In this document: piece by piece, positions 32,078 through 40,786 of the stretch
How positions within the stretch are numbered: the stretch's first letter is position 1
Layout of the letters: every line of letters starts with the position of its first letter
Source of the DNA: an uncultured Ruminococcus sp.
GTDB lineage: Bacteria > Bacillota > Clostridia > Oscillospirales > Acutalibacteraceae
NCBI GenBank assembly: GCA_902761345.1
Contig: CACWKD010000004.1
Location: 1-47,164, forward strand
Direction of reading: 5' to 3'
DNA: 47,164 nucleotides
Position numbers and translations under genes: made by a program
The notes under the pieces: model-generated
What the model saw: only the letters and a program-made list of their open reading frames with translations
What the model was told of the DNA's origin: nothing
Databases searched by the model: none

Positions 32078-35000
32078 ATGGTTTATAGAATTTATGTAGA
32101 AAAAAAAGCAGAGCTTGCCCACGAGGCAAAAGCGCTCTGTAACGATCTGAGAAATCTTCTCGGCATAGAGAATTTGGAAAATATCCGTATTCTCAACAGA
32201 TATGACGCAGACAATATAGATAAGGAGCTTTTTGATTACTGCAAGGGTACGGTTTTCTCCGAGCCGCAGCTTGATATTGTAACAGACGAGATAGAGAAGT
32301 CCGACTCAGATACTGTATTTGCGGTAGAGTATCTGCCCGGACAGTTCGATCAGAGAGCAGATTCCGCAGCGCAGTGTATTCAGATAATCTCGCAAAAGGA
32401 CAGACCGCTTATCCGTACAGCTAAGGTTTATATCCTTACGGGTACGCTTACGCAGGCTGATATAGAACAGATAAAGAAATATGTTATTAACCCTGTTGAA
32501 TCAAGAGAGGCGTCATTAGAGAGATACACAACTCTTGTATCGGAGTACGATATCCCGACAACGGTTGATACTCTCACAGGCTTTAACAGACTTGACGAGG
32601 ACGGCTTAAAGGAGTTTATGACAGAAAAGGGTCTTGCTATGGATCTTGACGATATAAAATTCTGTCAGGCATATTTCAGGAGCGAGCAGAGAGATCCCAC
32701 TATCACCGAGATAAAGATGATAGACACATACTGGTCTGATCACTGCCGTCATACTACATTCCTAACCACTATTGACGAGGCACGTTTTGAAGATCCGCTT
32801 TTGCAGAAAGCGTACGACGAGTATCTCGAAACAAGAAAGGCGATCGGCAGAACTAAACCCATCAACCTTATGGATCTCGGAACGATCGGCGCGAAGTATT
32901 TAAAGCAGCAGGGTAAGCTTGATAAGCTGGACGAATCCGAGGAGATCAATGCCTGCACCGTGAAGATCAAGGTTGACGCAGACGGACAGGAGGAAGATTG
33001 GCTGCTGCTGTTCAAAAACGAAACGCATAACCACCCCACAGAGATAGAGCCGTTCGGCGGCGCTGCAACTTGTATCGGCGGTGCTATAAGAGATCCGCTT
33101 TCCGGACGTTCTTATGTTTACGGCGCTATGCGTGTTACGGGTGCGGCAGATCCGTTAAAGCCCGTAAGCGAAACTATGCAGGGTAAACTTCCTCAGCGTA
33201 AGATCGTAACCACAGCCGCAGCAGGATACAGCTCATACGGTAATCAGATCGGTCTTGCAACAGGACAGGTAGACGAGCTTTATCACGACGGCTATGCTGC
33301 AAAAAGACTTGAAATAGGCGCAGTTGTTGCGGCAGCTCCTGCGGAGAATGTAAGACGTGAACGCCCCGAGGAGGGAGATATTGTTATTCTTTTGGGCGGC
33401 CGTACAGGTCGTGACGGCTGCGGCGGCGCTACCGGTTCTTCCAAGTCGCATACACTTTCTTCACTTGAAAGCTGCGGCGCAGAGGTACAAAAGGGTAATG
33501 CTCCCGAAGAGAGAAAGCTCCAGAGATTATTCAGAAACAAAGAGGCTTCACTGCTTATCAAACGCTGCAACGACTTCGGCGCAGGCGGTGTTTCTGTTGC
33601 GATAGGCGAGCTTGCGGACGGTCTGGAAATCGACCTCAATAAAGTACCAAAGAAGTATGACGGTCTTGACGGTACAGAGCTTGCAATAAGCGAATCTCAG
33701 GAGAGAATGGCTGTTGTTGTAGAGCCTAAGGACGCAGATAGATTTATGGAGCTTGCGGCAAGCGAGAACTTAGAGGCAACGATAGTAGCGGTAGTAAAGG
33801 CAGAACCAAGGCTTGTAATGAAGTGGAACGGCAAGGATATTGTAAATATTTCAAGAGAGTTCCTCAATTCAAACGGCGCAGAAAAGCATATTGTAATTAC
33901 ACCCGACGCTCCGAAGGATTATAACCGTAAGGCCGAAGGAGATTTTGCAAAACAGTATAAGGAGCTTGCAGGCGATTTGAATGTCTGCTCAAAGAGAGGA
34001 CTTTCCGAGAGATTTGACTCGACTATCGGAGCAGGTACGGTTGTAATGCCGTTCGGCGGAAAGAACCAACTTACTCCTAATCAAGCTATGGTTCAGAAGG
34101 TTTCTATGGAGAAGAAACATACAAAATCCTGTTCCGTAATGGCATGGGGCTATAATCCGTTTATTACCGAGAAAAGCCCGTACCACGGTGCATATCTTGC
34201 GGTTGTTGAGTCCGTGTCAAAGCTTATAGCAACGGGTGCGTCATTTGAAGATGTTTACCTCACATTCCAAGAGTATTTTGAAAGACCTAACCGTGACGGC
34301 AAGCGTTGGGGCAAGCCTCTTGCGGCGCTTCTCGGCTCGCTTAAAGCACAGCTTGACCTTGAATGTGCGTCAATAGGCGGTAAGGATTCAATGTCGGGTT
34401 CGTTTGAAGATCTCGATGTTCCGCCGACACTTGTATCATTTGCCGTTACTATGGATAAAACAGATAACATAATCACAAATGATTTTAAAGAGGCAGGACA
34501 CAGTGTTGTGCTTATAAAGCCCGAGTATGACGAAAACAATCTCCCAAGACCAAATTCGCTGAAAGCAGTTTACGCACAGGTGACTAAGCTTATGCGTGAG
34601 GGTAAGGTTGCAGCGGCTTATACGCCTACTTACGGCGGTGTTGCAGAGGCTGTAATGAAGATGTGTTTCGGTAATGATATAGGCTTTAAGTACAGCAGCG
34701 ACGTATCTCTTGACGACGTTTTCGGCTACAACTACGGTGCGTTTATTCTTGAACTTAACGAGAATACAGACGCAGGAATTACACTCGGTTCGACAACTGA
34801 TGAAAAGATAATCAGCTATAAGGATACTATCCTTAAACTGCCTGAACTACTCTCTATTTATGAGAATAAGTTAGAGCCTGTATATTCCTGTAATATTCCT
34901 ATGGAGAAAAAGGATATACCTGCATTCTCCTATACGGCAGAAAAACGAGTTTCTCCTGCAATAAGAACAGCTAAACCAAAGGTTGTTATACCTGTATTCC

Positions 35001-35770
35001 CGGGTACGAATTGTGAGTTTGATACAGCAAAGGTACTTCGTGACGCAGGAGCAGAGCCTGAGATAATCGTTATCAAAAATCTTACCGCTAAAGATATTGC
35101 AGAGTCGGTAGAGTATACTGCAAAGAGAATCAAAGAGGCACAGATAGTGTTTATTCCCGGAGGATTTTCGGGCGGTGACGAGCCGGACGGTTCGGGTAAG
35201 TTTATTACGGCATTCTTCCGTAACGGCGTAATAAAGAATGAAATAACGGAGCTTCTCGAAAACCGTGACGGACTTATGGCAGGTATCTGCAACGGTTTCC
35301 AGGCGCTTATAAAGCTCGGACTTGTGCCGTACGGTAAGATAATTGATACAGATGAAAATTGTCCTACCCTTACATTTAACACTATAAGCCGTCACCAGTC
35401 CAGACTTGTGAGAACGAGAATTGCGTCCAACAAATCTCCGTGGCTTATGGAAACAAAGGTAGGAGATATATATACAGTGCCGATTTCACACGGCGAGGGA
35501 CGTTTCCTTGCAAGCGATGATATAATCGCACAGCTTGCAGAGAACGGACAGATAGCTACACAGTATGTAGATTTAAGCGGTACTCCAACTAACAATGTAC
35601 GTTTCAACCCGAATGATTCTGCATTTGCAATAGAGGGTATAACCTCGCCCGACGGCAGAGTGTTCGGTAAAATGGGACACTCGGAGCGTATAGGCGAGGG
35701 ACTTTACAGAAACGTTGACGGAAGATATGATATGGGAATGTTCCGCTCGGCAGTTAAGTATTTTAAGTAA
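32078..35770 (+). CDS. purL: FGAM synthase PurL, single chain with glutaminase domain (clade II)
   Basis: A 1230-residue enzyme converting FGAR to FGAM. Parts in order: PurS-like N-terminus, linker with the SDHCRHTTF motif, two AIR-synthetase-like ATPase lobes (FKNETHNHPTEIEPFGGAATC; SIGGKDSMSG), and a C-terminal class I glutaminase (from about residue 970) with nucleophile Cys1071 in GICNGFQ and His1138/Glu1140 in SHGEG. Most Firmicutes have separate PurS, PurQ and PurL; this fused form is the clade II type seen in Clostridia. Consistently, no purS or purQ lies in the cluster. SD TAGGAGGAA precedes the ATG. Confidence 0.97.
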   Translation: MVYRIYVEKKAELAHEAKALCNDLRNLLGIENLENIRILNRYDADNIDKELFDYCKGTVFSEPQLDIVTDEIEKSDSDTVFAVEYLPGQFDQRADSAAQCIQIISQKDRPLIRTAKVYILTGTLTQADIEQIKKYVINPVESREASLERYTTLVSEYDIPTTVDTLTGFNRLDEDGLKEFMTEKGLAMDLDDIKFCQAYFRSEQRDPTITEIKMIDTYWSDHCRHTTFLTTIDEARFEDPLLQKAYDEYLETRKAIGRTKPINLMDLGTIGAKYLKQQGKLDKLDESEEINACTVKIKVDADGQEEDWLLLFKNETHNHPTEIEPFGGAATCIGGAIRDPLSGRSYVYGAMRVTGAADPLKPVSETMQGKLPQRKIVTTAAAGYSSYGNQIGLATGQVDELYHDGYAAKRLEIGAVVAAAPAENVRRERPEEGDIVILLGGRTGRDGCGGATGSSKSHTLSSLESCGAEVQKGNAPEERKLQRLFRNKEASLLIKRCNDFGAGGVSVAIGELADGLEIDLNKVPKKYDGLDGTELAISESQERMAVVVEPKDADRFMELAASENLEATIVAVVKAEPRLVMKWNGKDIVNISREFLNSNGAEKHIVITPDAPKDYNRKAEGDFAKQYKELAGDLNVCSKRGLSERFDSTIGAGTVVMPFGGKNQLTPNQAMVQKVSMEKKHTKSCSVMAWGYNPFITEKSPYHGAYLAVVESVSKLIATGASFEDVYLTFQEYFERPNRDGKRWGKPLAALLGSLKAQLDLECASIGGKDSMSGSFEDLDVPPTLVSFAVTMDKTDNIITNDFKEAGHSVVLIKPEYDENNLPRPNSLKAVYAQVTKLMREGKVAAAYTPTYGGVAEAVMKMCFGNDIGFKYSSDVSLDDVFGYNYGAFILELNENTDAGITLGSTTDEKIISYKDTILKLPELLSIYENKLEPVYSCNIPMEKKDIPAFSYTAEKRVSPAIRTAKPKVVIPVFPGTNCEFDTAKVLRDAGAEPEIIVIKNLTAKDIAESVEYTAKRIKEAQIVFIPGGFSGGDEPDGSGKFITAFFRNGVIKNEITELLENRDGLMAGICNGFQALIKLGLVPYGKIIDTDENCPTLTFNTISRHQSRLVRTRIASNKSPWLMETKVGDIYTVPISHGEGRFLASDDIIAQLAENGQIATQYVDLSGTPTNNVRFNPNDSAFAIEGITSPDGRVFGKMGHSERIGEGLYRNVDGRYDMGMFRSAVKYFK

Positions 35771-35776
35771 AAATCA

Positions 35777-35816
35777 TTCTCCGAAAAGCAGGGGTTACTC
35801 TCGGCTTTTCGGAGAA
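35777..35816 (+). other. hairpin after purL
   Basis: TTCTCCGAAAAGC (35777-35789) and GCTTTTCGGAGAA (35804-35816) form a perfect 13-bp stem six bases after the purL stop. No U run follows, so it is probably an mRNA 3'-end or processing structure rather than a full terminator. Confidence 0.6.
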
Positions 35817-35880
35817 GTGAGTAAAGGGAGCTGAAACGATTATAGATAAGCTTAAAAAAGCAAGGGTTTTATCGGGCAGT

Positions 35881-36564
35881 ATGTTAAAGCTTATTGCGCT
35901 TGTAACAATGATAATCGACCATATCGGAGTGGTGATTATAAAAAGTATTCCCTCGGCGCTAAAGCCCATAATGACTTTGGGAACACGGCAGATAAGCTTG
36001 TATGCTTTGTTTAGAATTGTCGGCAGAATAGCGTTTCCATTGTATGTGTTTTTGCTTGTAGAGGGATTTCTTCATACGCACGACAGAAAAAAGTACGGAA
36101 TAAATCTGCTCGCCTTTGCCGTAATATCGGAGATACCGTGGAATTTGGAGCATACGGGAACACTGCTTTACAAGGAGCAGAATGTGTTTTTTACTCTGTT
36201 TTTCGGGTATGTGGGAATATGCTGTTATGAACGGTTTAAGGACGATAATTTAAAAAAGCTTTTATCGCTGTCGGCACTTTTTGCAATAGCGTTTGTATTC
36301 AAAGCGGATTACGGAGCGATAGGGTACAGCTTTATTTTGTTTATGTATATTATGCGTGAGGATAAAATTACAAAATCACTTATAGGCAGCTGTTTTTTCT
36401 CATTACAGCCCGTAATACTGATGTCGTTTCTGCTGATGAGCTTATATAACGGCGAGCGTGGATTTATTAAGGGAAAAGTGCTTAAATATTTATTTTACAT
36501 TGCATACCCTCTTCATGTTTTTGTTTTGTATCTTATAAAGCTTAGATATATAGGATATTCTTGA
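35881..36564 (+). CDS. TraX family membrane protein
   Basis: A 227-residue protein with about seven hydrophobic segments and the TraX signature: [15 protein letters not shown] at the start, [19 protein letters not shown], and [10 protein letters not shown] in the middle. F-plasmid TraX acetylates pilin; chromosomal homologues are probable membrane acyltransferases of unknown substrate. The first ATG (35881) has no well-placed SD. The frame stays open back to 35821, the upstream codons look coding (IIDKLKKARVLSGS), and GGGAG sits eight bases before an in-frame ATT at 35839, so the real start may be that AUU. It lies between purL and fhs and overlaps none of them. Confidence 0.82.
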   Translation: MLKLIALVTMIIDHIGVVIIKSIPSALKPIMTLGTRQISLYALFRIVGRIAFPLYVFLLVEGFLHTHDRKKYGINLLAFAVISEIPWNLEHTGTLLYKEQNVFFTLFFGYVGICCYERFKDDNLKKLLSLSALFAIAFVFKADYGAIGYSFILFMYIMREDKITKSLIGSCFFSLQPVILMSFLLMSLYNGERGFIKGKVLKYLFYIAYPLHVFVLYLIKLRYIGYS

Positions 36565-36581
36565 TAAAAGGAGTAAGACTA

Positions 36582-38255
36582 ATGTACAAGAGTGATATAG
36601 AGATTGCACAGTCAGTCAAAATGAAAAATATCTCCGAAATTGCCGATACAGCAGGCATACCGTCTGATTATATCGAGCAGTACGGAAACTATAAGGCAAA
36701 GATAGATTTGTCATACTTAAAGGACAGCAAAAAAGAGAACGGTAAGCTTGTTCTTGTAACAGCCATTACGCCAACCCCTGCAGGCGAGGGCAAAACTACA
36801 ACTACTATCGGGCTTGCAGACGGACTTAGAAAGATAGGGAAAAATTGTGTTGTTGCACTCAGAGAACCGTCATTAGGCCCTGTATTCGGAATAAAAGGCG
36901 GCGCGGCAGGCGGCGGATATGCGCAGGTAGTTCCAATGGAGGATATAAACCTGCACTTCACGGGGGATTTCCACGCAATTGGCGCGGCAAATAATCTTCT
37001 TGCGGCTATGCTTGACAACCATATCTATCAAGGGAATTCCCTGAACATCGACCCACGCAGAATTACATGGAGAAGATGTGTCGATATGAACGACAGACAG
37101 CTCAGATTTGTAACAGACGGTTTGGGCGGCAGAGTAAACGGTGTACCTCGTGAGGACGGTTATGATATAACGGTAGCGTCGGAAATTATGGCTGTGCTTT
37201 GTCTTGCAACGTCGATAACAGACCTTAAAGAGAGGTTGTCACGTCTGATAGTCGGCTATACTTATAACGAGGAGCCTGCTACGGCAGGACAGCTCAAAGC
37301 CGCCGGCGCTATGACAGCTCTCTTAAAGGACGCACTGAAGCCTAACCTTGTACAGACGTTAGAGGGAACTCCGGCACTTGTACACGGAGGTCCCTTTGCA
37401 AATATCGCTCACGGCTGTAACTCTGTAATTGCAACGAAAATGGCATTAAAGCTTTCCGATTATGCTATAACAGAAGCAGGATTTGGTGCTGATTTGGGCG
37501 CTGAAAAATTCCTTGATATAAAGTGCAGATACGCAGGACTTACACCGTCTGCTGTGGTAGTTGTGGCGACTGTAAGAGCGTTAAAAATGCACGGCGGTAT
37601 GCAAAAAACGGAGCTTGCAAACGAGAACCTTGACGCACTCGCAAAAGGCTTGCCGAACCTTTTAAGGCACGTATCAAATATTAAAAATGTGTATAAGCTG
37701 CCCTGCGTAGTAGCGGTGAACCGTTTCCCGACAGATACAGACGCAGAAGTACAGCTTGTGATTGAAAAGTGCAGGGAGCTTGGTGTAAATGTAGCGCTCT
37801 CAACCGTATGGGCAGACGGCGGTAACGGCGGTGTGGAGCTTGCAAAAGAGGTAGTACGTCTTTGCGAGGAAGAAAAGGGCGACTTTACATTCAGCTATGA
37901 GCTTGACGATACTCTCGAAAACAAAATAGAGGCGATAGTTAAGAAAATCTACGGCGGCAAGGGCGTAGTGTTTGAGGCAAACGCTAAGAAACAGCTTGCA
38001 CAGATAAAGTCGTTAGGTTTTGATAAGCTGCCTGTCTGTATGGCAAAAACACAGTACAGCTTTTCCGATGACCCTGCAAAACTCGGCGCTCCCGAAGATT
38101 TTACCGTAACGGTAAGGAATTTAAAGGTATCGGCAGGCGCAGGATTTGTAGTAGCTTTGACAGGTACAATAATGACAATGCCCGGACTGCCTAAGTCACC
38201 TGCGGCAGAGAGGATAGACGTTGACGAAAACGGAGTAATCAGCGGATTGTTCTGA
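36582..38255 (+). CDS. fhs: formate--tetrahydrofolate ligase
   Basis: A 557-residue ATP-dependent enzyme that makes 10-formyl-THF from formate. The P-loop [55 protein letters not shown] and the C-terminal [13 protein letters not shown] are diagnostic. SD AAAGGAG is seven bases before the ATG at 36582. Its product is the one-carbon donor for PurN and the AICAR transformylase, and its shortage is what raises ZTP, the ligand of the riboswitch that starts this cluster. It could form a regulatory loop within one transcription unit. Confidence 0.98.
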   Translation: MYKSDIEIAQSVKMKNISEIADTAGIPSDYIEQYGNYKAKIDLSYLKDSKKENGKLVLVTAITPTPAGEGKTTTTIGLADGLRKIGKNCVVALREPSLGPVFGIKGGAAGGGYAQVVPMEDINLHFTGDFHAIGAANNLLAAMLDNHIYQGNSLNIDPRRITWRRCVDMNDRQLRFVTDGLGGRVNGVPREDGYDITVASEIMAVLCLATSITDLKERLSRLIVGYTYNEEPATAGQLKAAGAMTALLKDALKPNLVQTLEGTPALVHGGPFANIAHGCNSVIATKMALKLSDYAITEAGFGADLGAEKFLDIKCRYAGLTPSAVVVVATVRALKMHGGMQKTELANENLDALAKGLPNLLRHVSNIKNVYKLPCVVAVNRFPTDTDAEVQLVIEKCRELGVNVALSTVWADGGNGGVELAKEVVRLCEEEKGDFTFSYELDDTLENKIEAIVKKIYGGKGVVFEANAKKQLAQIKSLGFDKLPVCMAKTQYSFSDDPAKLGAPEDFTVTVRNLKVSAGAGFVVALTGTIMTMPGLPKSPAAERIDVDENGVISGLF

Positions 38256-38271
38256 TAATAAAATAATAAAG

Positions 38272-38312
38272 CCCGAGAGTGAGTTTAAGATACGCTCTCG
38301 GGTTTTGTTTTT
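38272..38312 (+). terminator. terminator after fhs
   Basis: CCCGAGAG (38272-38279) and CTCTCGGG (38295-38302), followed by TTTTGTTTTT. Ends the purine/fhs transcription unit. Confidence 0.9.
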
Positions 38313-38397
38313 AATATTTTTATCTATTAGGAATGCAGACCGTGCAAAAAGGCATTTTTAAAAAAAATAATACTATTTTTATCTGAATTAATAAAAC

Positions 38398-38540
38398 TCC
38401 CTCAGTCAGCGTAGTGAAGTGACGGAGGGAATATTATTAATCTTAGTGTTTCATATGTTTGTTAGTTTTTGCACAATCTGAATGAGGAGTTAGGAGTTAG
38501 GAATGGGGGGAGTTCAAAGTTGTTGGTTGAATTGGTTATA
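38398..38540. repeat. palindrome and repeat fragment between fhs and the toxin gene
   Basis: TCCCTC-A-GTCA (from 38398) is inverse to TGAC-G-GAGGGA (to 38430), a hairpin type common between Firmicute genes. From 38484 comes a short copy of the dispersed repeat (GGAGTTAGGAGTTAGGAATGGGG...TTCAAAGTTGTTGGTTG shared in pieces with 16430). The rest of 38313-38561 shows no gene. Confidence 0.55.
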
Positions 38541-38561
38541 CCCCTTACTCAAACAGTCAGA

Positions 38562-38840
38562 CTATTTGCCAAACAAGTCGGAATGTGAACCGGTTGCGGT
38601 TGCTGTCAGTATTAAGATGTCATCACGTATTTGATATATTAGGAGCCAATCGGGTTCAATATGACATTCACGAAAATCTTTTAAATTACCTGTTAGCTGA
38701 TGGTCATAATTGTATGACGGCAACGCTTGACCACTAACCAATTGACTTAAAATATCAGTTAGTTTTGAAATATCTTTCCCACGTTTACGCATCAGCTTGA
38801 CATTTCGTTTCATTTCATTTGTAAACCCAATTTTGTACAA
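38562..38840 (-). CDS. YafQ-family toxin, type II toxin-antitoxin
   Basis: A 92-residue ribosome-dependent mRNA endonuclease of the RelE/YafQ fold: YKIGFTNEMKRNVKLMRKRG, the linker NLKDFRECHIEPDWLLIYQI and the C-terminal ATATGSHSDLFGK, which contains the catalytic His. It cuts mRNA in the ribosomal A site when freed from its antitoxin. It starts 3 bp after the antitoxin gene, so it is co-translated. Functional residues look intact. Confidence 0.93.
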   Translation of the reverse strand: MYKIGFTNEMKRNVKLMRKRGKDISKLTDILSQLVSGQALPSYNYDHQLTGNLKDFRECHIEPDWLLIYQIRDDILILTATATGSHSDLFGK

Positions 38841-38843
38841 GTT

Positions 38844-39107
38844 TTAGTCCTCCAACATAGCCGCAACTGCTTTTTCGGCAGTGTCGAACGGTCCGTTTAA
38901 ATTTACTCTGTTGCGAGTTTCGTAAACCGCTTTAATTAAATTTTCCGGCATAGCTTGGTGTCGTATTTCAAAAGGTATGCCGTTATTCTCAACTGCTATT
39001 GTAAGGAACATTCTCACAGCAGTTGAAGTATCAAGTCCCAAACTTGCAAAAAGCATATCTGCCTGTGTTTTCAGATCATCGTTTAATCGTATCTGTAAAT
39101 TAGCCAT
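38844..39107 (-). CDS. DinJ/RelB-family antitoxin
   Basis: An 87-residue protein: ribbon-helix-helix DNA-binding N-terminus (LQIRLNDDLKTQADMLFASL, TSTAVRMFLTIAVENNGIPF) and a C-terminal toxin-wrapping tail (FDTAEKAVAAMLED). It neutralises the YafQ toxin downstream and represses the operon. SD GGAGGTG precedes the ATG. Promoter at 39136-39164. Confidence 0.93.
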   Translation of the reverse strand: MANLQIRLNDDLKTQADMLFASLGLDTSTAVRMFLTIAVENNGIPFEIRHQAMPENLIKAVYETRNRVNLNGPFDTAEKAVAAMLED

Positions 39108-39135
39108 AATAACACCTCCGGTACTTTATAATACA

Positions 39136-39164
39136 ATTATATAATCTAATCAACGAAATGTCAA
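39136..39164 (-). promoter_or_regulatory. promoter of the dinJ-yafQ operon
   Basis: Minus strand TTGACA (39164-39159), 17 bp, TATAAT (39141-39136). An imperfect palindrome GTATTATAAAGTAC (about 39134-39121) lies just downstream and could be the antitoxin operator. Confidence 0.8.
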
Positions 39165-39193
39165 TACATATTATTGCTTTATCAGTAAAATAA

Positions 39194-39228
39194 CAACAGC
39201 ACTTCCAAAACTTACGGAAGTGCTGTTG
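39194..39228 (-). terminator. hairpin after the XRE gene
   Basis: CAACAGCACTTCC (39194-39206) and GGAAGTGCTGTTG (39216-39228) form a perfect 13-bp stem; on the minus strand TTATTTTAC follows. Probable terminator of the XRE gene, upstream of the toxin-antitoxin promoter. Confidence 0.65.
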
Positions 39229-39256
39229 TATTGATTATTGTATTGTTTGTAAAATA

Positions 39257-39586
39257 TTACTTGTCATATTCAAGCAGCAGGTCGATAAATTCGAGAATGA
39301 GCTTTTTCTGTTTATCATTACACAGCATTATTTTCTCGGTTATTTCGTTTTTTAAATAGGAATTATTCAAATGAGATGTTCCGTCAATGAGAAAGCTTAC
39401 TTCGCAATTAAGTATATTAGCTATTACTGCAAGCGTATCGAGGTTGACTTTACATACTCCACGTTCTATCTGACTAATGTATCCTACTGTGACATCTGCT
39501 TTTTCGGCAAGCACCTCCTGCGTCATATTGTTATCCTTGCGAACCTTTTTGATCCGCTGTCCAATAATCTTATAATCTATTACCAT
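39257..39586 (-). CDS. XRE-family regulator
   Basis: A 109-residue protein with an N-terminal HTH (residues about 8-65: IKKVRKDNNMTQEVLAEKAD, TVGYISQIERGVCKVNLDTL) typical of SinR/XRE repressors, plus a short helical C-terminus (KQKKLILEFIDLLLEY). SD GGGTGA precedes the ATG. It lies upstream of, but is separated by a hairpin and a promoter from, the DinJ/YafQ genes. A perfect 16-bp palindrome at 39666-39681 upstream may be its own operator. Confidence 0.9.
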   Translation of the reverse strand: MVIDYKIIGQRIKKVRKDNNMTQEVLAEKADVTVGYISQIERGVCKVNLDTLAVIANILNCEVSFLIDGTSHLNNSYLKNEITEKIMLCNDKQKKLILEFIDLLLEYDK

Positions 39587-39665
39587 AAAATCACCCTATT
39601 TTTATTTTCTTTGTTTTTTCAAGAGAATAACAGATAGCAATACTAAAAAAAATAATCAGAGTATC

Positions 39666-39681
39666 TTTTCACTAGTGAAAA
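39666..39681. promoter_or_regulatory. palindrome TTTTCACTAGTGAAAA, possible XRE operator
   Basis: Perfect 16-bp palindrome about 80 bp before the XRE start; a TTGACA (minus strand, 39715-39710) lies upstream of it with only a poor -10. Confidence 0.45.
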
Positions 39682-39744
39682 ATTTTAAAAAATATTAGAT
39701 AAATAAGTGTGTCAAAATTACAAAATAATGAAGATATAAGTATT

Positions 39745-39791
39745 AAAAAAATATACCGCACTCATAGGCAATGTTTCGTTGAGTGCGGTAT
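39745..39791 (-). terminator. terminator of the mazF transcript
   Basis: ATACCGCACTCA (39753-39764) and TGAGTGCGGTAT (39780-39791) form a 12-bp stem followed on the minus strand by a T run. Confidence 0.85.
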
Positions 39792-39799
39792 GTTTTGTA

Positions 39800-40144
39800 T
39801 TATGTTAAGCCAAAGCTGATAGAAATAGCTTCGTTAATTCTGCCCATTGAATTATTATCAAGACAGCCCATTTTTTCTTTTAACCTTTGTTTATCTATGG
39901 TACGTATCTGTTCGAGCAGCACAACGCTGTCCTTTGCAAGACCGCCCGAAACGGCATTTACCCTGATATGTGTAGGCATACTCGCCTTATCCTGCTTGCT
40001 AGTGATAGCAGCGGCTATTACAGTAGGGCTGTAACGGTTACCCACATCATTTTGGACTATCAGCACAGGTCTAACGCCTCCCTGTTCAGACCCTACAACA
40101 GGACTGAGGTCGGCATAGAAAATATCTCCCCGTTTAATATTCAC
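39800..40144 (-). CDS. mazF: MazF/PemK-family mRNA interferase (EndoA type)
   Basis: A 114-residue endoribonuclease toxin: [52 protein letters not shown] and [13 protein letters not shown] are as in Bacillus EndoA/MazF, which cuts mRNA at UACAU. The start is placed at the GTG at 40144 because homologues begin MN[VI]KRGD and CGGAG is ten bases upstream; another GTG at 40153 nearly touches that SD. No MazE-like ORF is beside it. Upstream on the same strand are a lipoprotein and NAD(P)H-hydrate dehydratase, recalling the Bacillus neighbourhood in which alr and the antitoxin gene would normally stand between them. Confidence 0.93.
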   Translation of the reverse strand: MNIKRGDIFYADLSPVVGSEQGGVRPVLIVQNDVGNRYSPTVIAAAITSKQDKASMPTHIRVNAVSGGLAKDSVVLLEQIRTIDKQRLKEKMGCLDNNSMGRINEAISISFGLT

Positions 40145-40155
40145 GTCTTTCACAC

Positions 40156-40254
40156 TCCGATATTTTTATCGGTACTTTTTGTACCTGATATTATTGTAGC
40201 CATATTCAGGAATGTTTATACACTCCTGCTATTATAATATTAAAAAATATCGGA
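40156..40254. promoter_or_regulatory. inverted repeats in the mazF leader region
   Basis: TCCGATATTTTT (40156-40167) and AAAAATATCGGA (40243-40254) are exact inverses 75 bp apart; between them GGTAC TTTTT GTACC (40171-40185) is a small hairpin. The 3' arm on the minus strand contains the mazF Shine-Dalgarno CGGAG, so pairing would hide it. Confidence 0.45.
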
Positions 40255-40261
40255 GGTGTTC

Positions 40262-40771
40262 TTAATTCTCGCTTTTCTCAAACTTTAAAATAATCTCGTC
40301 GTCTGCCGTTTCAATTGTTTTGATAAAGCCTGCGTCGCTGTCGGCGGTTACACGGCAGCTGCCCATAGAGAAAACACTGTTGCCGTCTTGCTCCTCTCCG
40401 ATATACCTGACATCTTCACTGCTTTGTATTTCACGGAAGATATTATATATGCGTTTGGGCAGGGCGTTATCTTTCAAGTATGATCTGTCGGTGTGGACGG
40501 AGAGTGTATCTCTTATGATGTCGCACCCCTCGCCTGTAAACGAATATACTGTGCCTGCTGTGTTTTCGGGTAAAATAAAGCTTTCCGATAAAACACCCTG
40601 TGCAAGGTTAGTTATACAAACAGAGTAGGTTTTATTATTGTAGGTTACAGTGCATATTTCGTTTAGCTTTTCGGTAACAGGCGGTACGGCGGTTTTTTTA
40701 GCAGTGCAGCCTGTTAAAATAAAAGATAATAGAACTGTTATGGTAAATAATGCAGTAAAGTTTTTTCTGAT
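40262..40771 (-). CDS. small lipoprotein with an apparent AUC start codon
   Basis: The frame that ends at 40262 stays open far upstream, and its translation gives a textbook lipoprotein signal: RKNFTALFTITVLLSFILTG then Cys, followed by TAKKTAVPPV. No ATG, GTG or TTG exists in frame before this signal. An ATC at 40771-40769 directly precedes it and sits five bases from AGGTGAT, which matches the anti-SD. The total is 169 residues, with a mixed alpha/beta body (EICTVTYNNKTYSV; AGTVYSFTGEGCD). It lies 15 bp after the NAD(P)H-hydrate dehydratase stop. The position resembles that of the Bacillus YdcC lipoprotein. Either it starts at AUC or the start codon has been mutated; a shorter 71-residue product from a TTG at 40477 would lack the signal peptide. 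Confidence 0.7.
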   Translation of the reverse strand: MRKNFTALFTITVLLSFILTGCTAKKTAVPPVTEKLNEICTVTYNNKTYSVCITNLAQGVLSESFILPENTAGTVYSFTGEGCDIIRDTLSVHTDRSYLKDNALPKRIYNIFREIQSSEDVRYIGEEQDGNSVFSMGSCRVTADSDAGFIKTIETADDEIILKFEKSEN

Positions 40772-40786
40772 ATAGCATCACCTTTG

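Noticed and set aside
40262-40477. A separate 71-residue protein starting at TTG 40477
   Set aside because: The frame continues upstream with a clear lipoprotein signal peptide, so this is only the C-terminal part of the 169-residue lipoprotein.
40760-40780. Frameshift in the A6 tract as the explanation for the missing lipoprotein start
   Set aside because: Deleting one A would give MLYQKNF..., but that ATG overlaps the SD; the ATC start gives a better basic N-terminus (RKN) and correct spacing. Not fully excluded.
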